Of a DNA stretch of 10,997 nucleotides, positions 6,663 to 10,997 are shown piece by piece. Origin of the DNA: Lentisphaerota bacterium (GTDB taxonomy: Bacteria; Verrucomicrobiota; Kiritimatiellia; RFP12; UBA1067); the NCBI GenBank assembly GCA_015061765.1, contig SUVZ01000099.1, positions 1 through 10,997 on the forward strand. Direction: 5' to 3'. The notes below the pieces were generated by a model. That model saw only the letters and a program-made list of their open reading frames with translations, did not search any database and was not told the origin of the DNA. A program made the translations under genes and the position numbers. The stretch's first letter is position 1. Each line of letters opens with the position of its first letter.

Positions 6663-8049
6663 TATTGAATTCAAGCAGACTTGGAAAGATGAATATCTTG
6701 AATGGATCTGCGGGTATGCCAATGCCGTCGGTGGTGTGTTGTATATCGGTCGTGACGATGATGGAACGGCGGTCGGCGTTGCCAAAGCCAAGTCGTTGAT
6801 GGAATCAATTCCTTGTAAAATTACCGATACCATGGGTATTATCGCCGATGTGAATCTGCGCAGGGAGTCTGGTAAGGATGTCATTGAAATAAAGGTGGAT
6901 AAGTATCCTTCTCTCATCAGCTATCACGGCAAATATTTCTATCGTTCCGGCACGACGATGCGGACGATTTCAGGCAAGGAGCTGGATCGTTTAATCTTGA
7001 AACAGCAGGGTATGACATGGGATGCTGTTCCATTGCCTAGATTGAAGGTTAAGGATCTGGATCCTGCGGCGGTAAAATATTTCAAGGATGAAGCTGTTCG
7101 GCGCGGGCGGCTTACGCGCGGCGAAATCAATGTCTCGCGGGAGATTCTTCTCGACAATCTCCATCTTTTGAATGATGACGGGGCATTGACGCGCGCCGCC
7201 ATGCTGGCGTTTCACCGCGATCCGGAAAAGTGGGTGACGGGCGCGTATGTGAAAATCGGTTATTTTGAAAATTCCGATTCTGATTTGCGTTATCAGGATG
7301 AGGTTCACGGTCCGCTGATTCTGCAGGCGGATAAGGTTGTGGATCTTGTTTATACGAAATATCTCAAAGCGCTTATCACTTACGAAGGAATCCATCGCGT
7401 CGAACAATATATGTTTCATAAGGATGCATTCAGGGAAATTGTCCTGAACGCCATCGTTCATAAGGACTATTCGGGCTGTAATCCCATCCAAATCAGCGTT
7501 TATCCAGATAAGATATATATTTGGAATGACGGCGAGTTTCCTCCTGAATTGAATACGGCGGCAAAGCTCTTCGGTAAGCATTCTTCAAAGCCGTATAATC
7601 CAGGACTTGCAGGCGTATTCTTCAAGGCAGGTCTTATTGAAGCATGGGGGCGCGGATTCGATAAGATTATCGCCGGGTGTAAAGAGTATGGCGGACAGCG
7701 TCCGAACTACAAGATCAGTGAAAGCGGCGTGATGGTGCTTTGCAAGGCGTGTCCGAAGTATGTTGAATTGCAGAATAGCGGCGTAGGAACATTAGAGGAG
7801 ACGGGGCGGGAAAGCAGTGTGGAAGGGCTGATGAAAACTGGCCTGAAAACTGGCCTGAAAACTGGCCTGAAAACAAGCGATAGAATTTTATCCCTTATGA
7901 AAGAGAGTCCTGCTATTACCATTGCTGAGATTGTCGAGGCTACCGGGTTATCGCGAAATGGTGTCAAATGGAATATCGACAAAATGAAAGTCGAAGGATT
8001 GATCCGCCGTGTTGGACCTGATAAGGGCGGGTATTGGGAGGTGCTGTGA
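6643..8049 (+). CDS. AlbA_2/Schlafen-type ATP-binding protein with GHKL-like domain and winged helix (COG2865-like)
   Basis: A 468-residue protein of the family often annotated as putative transcriptional regulator, ATP-binding protein or RecG-related. Residues about 6-120 form an AlbA_2 (Schlafen-like) domain: IEFKQTW, then YANAVGGVLYIGRDDDG (25-41). Residues about 250-380 form a HATPase_c_4-type ATP-binding domain, with the N-box FREIVLNAIVHKDYS (263-277), the G-box-like NDG (295-297) and the AGLIEAWGRGFDKI segment. A linker carrying Gly-Leu-Lys-Thr repeats (397-411) leads to a winged helix at about 412-468 (IAEIVEATGLSRNGVKWNIDKM). I chose ATG 6643 for its ribosome binding site and because it begins just before the AlbA_2 fold. 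The gene overlaps OLD-2 by 20 bases and its TGA shares a base with the hsdR ATG. Proteins of this kind occur in type I loci; whether they regulate the operon or act as effectors is not settled by sequence. Confidence 0.88.
   Translation: MKTETHNIEFKQTWKDEYLEWICGYANAVGGVLYIGRDDDGTAVGVAKAKSLMESIPCKITDTMGIIADVNLRRESGKDVIEIKVDKYPSLISYHGKYFYRSGTTMRTISGKELDRLILKQQGMTWDAVPLPRLKVKDLDPAAVKYFKDEAVRRGRLTRGEINVSREILLDNLHLLNDDGALTRAAMLAFHRDPEKWVTGAYVKIGYFENSDSDLRYQDEVHGPLILQADKVVDLVYTKYLKALITYEGIHRVEQYMFHKDAFREIVLNAIVHKDYSGCNPIQISVYPDKIYIWNDGEFPPELNTAAKLFGKHSSKPYNPGLAGVFFKAGLIEAWGRGFDKIIAGCKEYGGQRPNYKISESGVMVLCKACPKYVELQNSGVGTLEETGRESSVEGLMKTGLKTGLKTGLKTSDRILSLMKESPAITIAEIVEATGLSRNGVKWNIDKMKVEGLIRRVGPDKGGYWEVL
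7831..7875 (+). repeat. 12-base tandem repeat in the AlbA_2 gene linker (Gly-Leu-Lys-Thr)
   Basis: The unit CTGAAAACTGGC occurs as one near-perfect copy (7831-7842, first base A), two perfect copies (7843-7854, 7855-7866) and a partial copy from 7867. It encodes MKTG then LKTG, LKTG, LKT, in the linker between the ATP-binding domain and the winged helix. Being a multiple of three, copy-number change would alter linker length without breaking the frame. Confidence 0.9.
8037..8041 (+). promoter_or_regulatory. Ribosome binding site of hsdR (GGAGG)
   Basis: A strong GGAGG stands 7 bases before the hsdR ATG at 8049, inside the last codons of the AlbA_2 gene. With the TGATG stop/start junction at 8047-8051 it supports both this start and translational coupling. 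Confidence 0.75.
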
Positions 8050-10997
8050 TGGCCAACAATGAGAAACAGTTTGAGAGCGATATTGAGTCGCTGATGACCG
8101 GTGAACTCGGCTGGGGGAAATCGTCGGGTACCGGTTATCTTAAGACGCGGGAACTTGCGCTTGATTTGGGAACGCTTATTGAGTTCGTAAAAAACAGCCA
8201 GGCGAAGAAATGGGAATCGTTCGTAAAAGCCTGTTCGGGACTGGATGCGGAGAGCGAGTTCTACAAGAAATTCGAAAGCGCAGTTCTGTCGGATGGGATG
8301 ATTGATGTTTTCCGCAACGGGTTCTACGCCAACGGTAAGCGTTTTGACGTCTGTTACTTCAAGCCCGAGAATAAACTGAACGAGACGGCGCTTGTAAACT
8401 ATTCGAAAAACATCTGTCACTTTGTGCGTCAATGGCATTACAGCGCTAGGGATACGGCGAAGAGTGTTGACGTGATGCTTGCCGTGAACGGGATTCCGCT
8501 TGCGGCGGTTGAGCTCAAAGATCCTTTCACCGGACAGACGGTGGAAGACGCCAAATTGCAATGGATGACGGATCGCGATCCGAAAGAGGCGGCGTTTCGC
8601 TTGAATCACCGACTTCTCGTGTTCTTCGCGGTTGATTTGAATGAAGCATGGATGACGACGGCGCTTGACGGTGAAAAGACGCGTTTCTTGCCGTTCAATC
8701 AAGGCTCCGCAGGAGCAGGTAAAGATGGCGGCGCGGGGAATCCTGGGTTTTCAGGTGATGTCGGCATCGGACCGTGCGCTCCAACGGATTATCTCTGGAG
8801 GGATGTGCTTGCGAAGGATTCGTTTCTCGATATCATCCAGAAGTTCGTCAATTACGAGACGAAGAAGCGGCGGATTATATTCCCCCGTTTTCATCAGTTA
8901 GACGTTGTGCGCAAGCTCGTTGCGAATGTCAGGGAGAAGGGCGTTGGGCGCAACTATCTCGTGCAGCATTCAGCCGGATCGGGGAAGTCAAATTCAATCG
9001 CTTGGATCGCCTATCGGCTTGCGAGCCTTTTTACGGACGACGACAAGCCGGTTTTCAATTCCGTGATCATCGTTACCGACCGGCGCGTTTTGGACAAGCA
9101 GTTGCAGGGAACGGTGATGAGCTTCAATCCGACGCTCGGTGAGGTTGCGGTGATCGATGAGAAAAAGCACGCCAAAGACCTGCTTGCGGCGATTGACGAC
9201 GGAAAGAGAATCATCGTGTCGACGCTTCAGAAGTTTCCGGTCATTTTCAGGGATGTGAAGAATGTCATCGGCAAGAGTTTCGCGATCATTGTGGACGAGG
9301 CGCATTCAAGTCAAACCGGGCAGAGCGCGGCGAAGCTGAAAGTTGCGCTTGGCGATCTTACCGATGCGATTGCCGAGTATGAGGAAGAGACGGGGAAGAA
9401 AATCGACAAGGAAGATATGTCTTCTCCCGAGACGCAGCTCGCGCTCATGATGTGTACGCACGGAAAGCACAAGAATCTCAGCTATTTCGCATTCACGGCG
9501 ACGCCGAAAGATGTGACGCTTGACATCTTCGGAACGCGGCAGAAGAACGGATCGTTCCGTCCGTTTCATACCTATTCGATGCGGCAGGCGATTGAGGAGG
9601 GTTTTATCCACGATGTGCTCGCCAACTACACGACCTACAAGACGTGTTATCAGATCGTCAAAGCGACGAAGGATAATCCGGAGGTCCCAGTCAGTGAGGC
9701 GGCGAAAACGATCGTCAAGTACAAAAACCTTCATCCGAAGAATTTCATGGAGAAGAGCGCGGTCATCGTCGACACGTTTACCTCTGTCACTCGGACGAAG
9801 TATCCCGGTGCTAAGATGATGGTCGTTACGGATTCGCGTCGGGCGGCTGTGAGATATTTCTTTGCGTTGCAGGACGCGCTCAAGGAGAGAGGGAGAGCAG
9901 ACATCAAGGTGATGATCGCCTTTTCTGGGCCGGTCGAGGATCCGCCGAAAAGCGGCGTTGTTCATACCGAGGAGTCTTTGAACGCTCTTTCGATGGGGAA
10001 GGACGTAAAAGAAACGCAGACGAAGTCGGTCTTTCATGCCGAGGGCGATATACTTGTCGTCGCCGAGAAGTTCCAGACGGGATTCGATGAGCCGCTTCTT
10101 CACACGATGATCGTCGACAAGAAACTGCGAGACGTCAAAGCCGTGCAGACGCTTTCGCGCGTCAACCGGATTAATGCCGGGAAGGTCGATACTTACATTC
10201 TCGATTTTGTGAATACGGATGCGGAGATTAAAGAGGCGTTCCAGCCGTACTATCAGGAGACTGATCTTGCCGAAGAGATAAATATCGATCTCGTATTCAG
10301 AAAACTGAAGGAAATCCGCAAGTATGCGCTATACGGTTCCGCCGATGTGGAGAAAATAAGCGGCATCCATTTTTCGGCGGCAGGGAAGAAAGGCGTGTCG
10401 GTGCAGGGGCAGATCGCCGGTGCACTCGCTCCGGTAGTGAAGAAATACAACGCTTTGGAAAAGAAGGAGCGGGCATTGTTCAGGCGTATGGTCCGTTCAT
10501 TCGTCCGCTGGTACAATTACCTTACGCAGATCACGCGACTTTTCGATGCTGAGACGCAGAAGGAACATACATTCCTGTCGTATCTGGAGCATCTGCTTCC
10601 CTCGGATGCGCACGAGGTCGTCAATCTCGAGGGGGCGGTAAAGCTCAAGTACTATAAACTCAAAGAAACATTTTCGGGTTCCATTACGCTGGAGAAGAAG
10701 TCGGCGACGTTCGATCCGCCCAAGCCGAAACCGTCCACGGTCATGACTCAGGCGAAGCGGTTGCTGCAACAGGTTATTGATGCGATCAACGAGGTGTATG
10801 CCGGCGAGTTTACGGACGCGGATCTTGTGATTGTGGAAATGGTCTTGCCGAAAATTCTCGGAAACGGGAAGCTTGCGAGCGCGGCGGCGGCGCATGAGCA
10901 GAATGTGTACGTGGAGGGGATATTCCCCGGAATCCTCGAGAAAATCGTGTTGGAGGCTTATACGGAGAACGACAAGGCTTTCGCGTCCCTGCTCAAC
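8049..10997 (+). CDS. hsdR: HsdR, type I restriction endonuclease subunit (3' end cut off by the window)
   Basis: Reading codon by codon from ATG 8049, the frame stays open to the last base: 983 residues with no stop. HsdR cuts DNA after ATP-driven translocation from an unmethylated HsdS target. The PD-(D/E)xK nuclease core is visible as D141 in VDVML and E155-K157 in VELK, the spacing I recall for EcoR124I. The SF2 motor motifs follow in order: Walker A SAGSGKS (K313), DEAH (416-419), TATP (483-486), FQTGFDEP (675-682) and QTLSRVNR (700-707). The linker before the motor, FLPFN...GAGNP...YLW, is also typical of the family. Family members are around 1000 residues, so probably only a small part of the C-terminal domain that docks on HsdM is missing. 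All catalytic residues are present. The gene is GC-rich like hsdM. Confidence 0.96.
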   Translation, partial: MANNEKQFESDIESLMTGELGWGKSSGTGYLKTRELALDLGTLIEFVKNSQAKKWESFVKACSGLDAESEFYKKFESAVLSDGMIDVFRNGFYANGKRFDVCYFKPENKLNETALVNYSKNICHFVRQWHYSARDTAKSVDVMLAVNGIPLAAVELKDPFTGQTVEDAKLQWMTDRDPKEAAFRLNHRLLVFFAVDLNEAWMTTALDGEKTRFLPFNQGSAGAGKDGGAGNPGFSGDVGIGPCAPTDYLWRDVLAKDSFLDIIQKFVNYETKKRRIIFPRFHQLDVVRKLVANVREKGVGRNYLVQHSAGSGKSNSIAWIAYRLASLFTDDDKPVFNSVIIVTDRRVLDKQLQGTVMSFNPTLGEVAVIDEKKHAKDLLAAIDDGKRIIVSTLQKFPVIFRDVKNVIGKSFAIIVDEAHSSQTGQSAAKLKVALGDLTDAIAEYEEETGKKIDKEDMSSPETQLALMMCTHGKHKNLSYFAFTATPKDVTLDIFGTRQKNGSFRPFHTYSMRQAIEEGFIHDVLANYTTYKTCYQIVKATKDNPEVPVSEAAKTIVKYKNLHPKNFMEKSAVIVDTFTSVTRTKYPGAKMMVVTDSRRAAVRYFFALQDALKERGRADIKVMIAFSGPVEDPPKSGVVHTEESLNALSMGKDVKETQTKSVFHAEGDILVVAEKFQTGFDEPLLHTMIVDKKLRDVKAVQTLSRVNRINAGKVDTYILDFVNTDAEIKEAFQPYYQETDLAEEINIDLVFRKLKEIRKYALYGSADVEKISGIHFSAAGKKGVSVQGQIAGALAPVVKKYNALEKKERALFRRMVRSFVRWYNYLTQITRLFDAETQKEHTFLSYLEHLLPSDAHEVVNLEGAVKLKYYKLKETFSGSITLEKKSATFDPPKPKPSTVMTQAKRLLQQVIDAINEVYAGEFTDADLVIVEMVLPKILGNGKLASAAAAHEQNVYVEGIFPGILEKIVLEAYTENDKAFASLLN

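Noticed and set aside
7831..7875. CRISPR-like or non-coding repeat array
   Set aside because: The units are 12 bases, contiguous, without spacers, and in frame with the AlbA_2 protein; it is a coding tandem repeat.
4749..8049. PARIS call for OLD-2 with its neighbour
   Set aside because: PARIS pairs an ATPase with a separate or fused DUF4435-type TOPRIM protein. Here the TOPRIM is part of OLD-2 in OLD style, and the neighbour is an AlbA_2/GHKL protein.
7707..8702. Long antisense reading frame (331 codons) opposite the AlbA_2/hsdR junction
   Set aside because: It lies antisense to two well-supported genes with clear family motifs, and its translation shows no recognisable domain. It is a shadow of GC-rich codon use.
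8774..9142. Forward 122-codon frame inside hsdR, with others at 8665-8901 and 9520-9819
   Set aside because: The HsdR frame is continuous through these stretches with correct nuclease and helicase motifs, so these are out-of-frame shadows and not evidence of a frameshift.
9306..10103. Antisense reading frame of 265 codons within hsdR
   Set aside because: It is fully inside the helicase motor of HsdR on the opposite strand. The arginine-rich, low-motif translation is typical of a shadow frame.

Overview
The window is one block of a bacterial defence locus. Every gene lies on the + strand, and the core is a type I restriction-modification system. The order is hsdM (5' end cut off by the window), an OLD-family ATPase/TOPRIM nuclease (OLD-1), hsdS, a second and different OLD-family protein (OLD-2), an AlbA_2/Schlafen-type ATP-binding protein with a C-terminal winged helix, and hsdR (3' end cut off by the window). 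There is almost no non-coding DNA. The only spacer worth the name is 1471-1594, between hsdM and OLD-1; the other junctions are gaps of 12 and 22 bases and overlaps of 20 bases and 1 base.

Working model, inferred from family knowledge and gene order: HsdM and HsdS form the sequence-specific adenine methyltransferase, and with HsdR they form the translocating restriction enzyme. The two OLD proteins would be ATP-gated DNA nucleases that add further anti-phage layers. The AlbA_2 protein is either a regulator of the operon or another defence component. OLD-2, the AlbA_2 gene and hsdR are chained by overlapping ends, so their translation is probably coupled.

Base composition is mosaic. hsdM and hsdR are GC-rich in samples I counted by hand (37/60 at 601-660, 34/60 at 9301-9360, 39/60 at 10861-10920). 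The OLD genes and the target-recognition parts of hsdS are AT-rich (22/60 at 2041-2100, 17/60 at 5341-5400, 18/60 at 3481-3540). This fits an hsd backbone that acquired the OLD genes and recognition domains from elsewhere.

Two repeat tracts stand out. A run of four 8-base CGCAGAGA-type units sits in frame between the two halves of hsdS. Because 8 is not a multiple of 3, a change of one unit would truncate HsdS after its first recognition domain. A 12-base repeat encoding Gly-Leu-Lys-Thr lies in the linker of the AlbA_2 protein.

The organism cannot be named from this sequence. The operon layout, clear Shine-Dalgarno sites and mixed GC indicate a bacterium. The CGCAGAGA-type repeat is one I associate from memory with PVC-group bacteria (Verrucomicrobiota/Lentisphaerota), cyanobacteria and some other Gram-negative lineages; treat that as a weak hint only.
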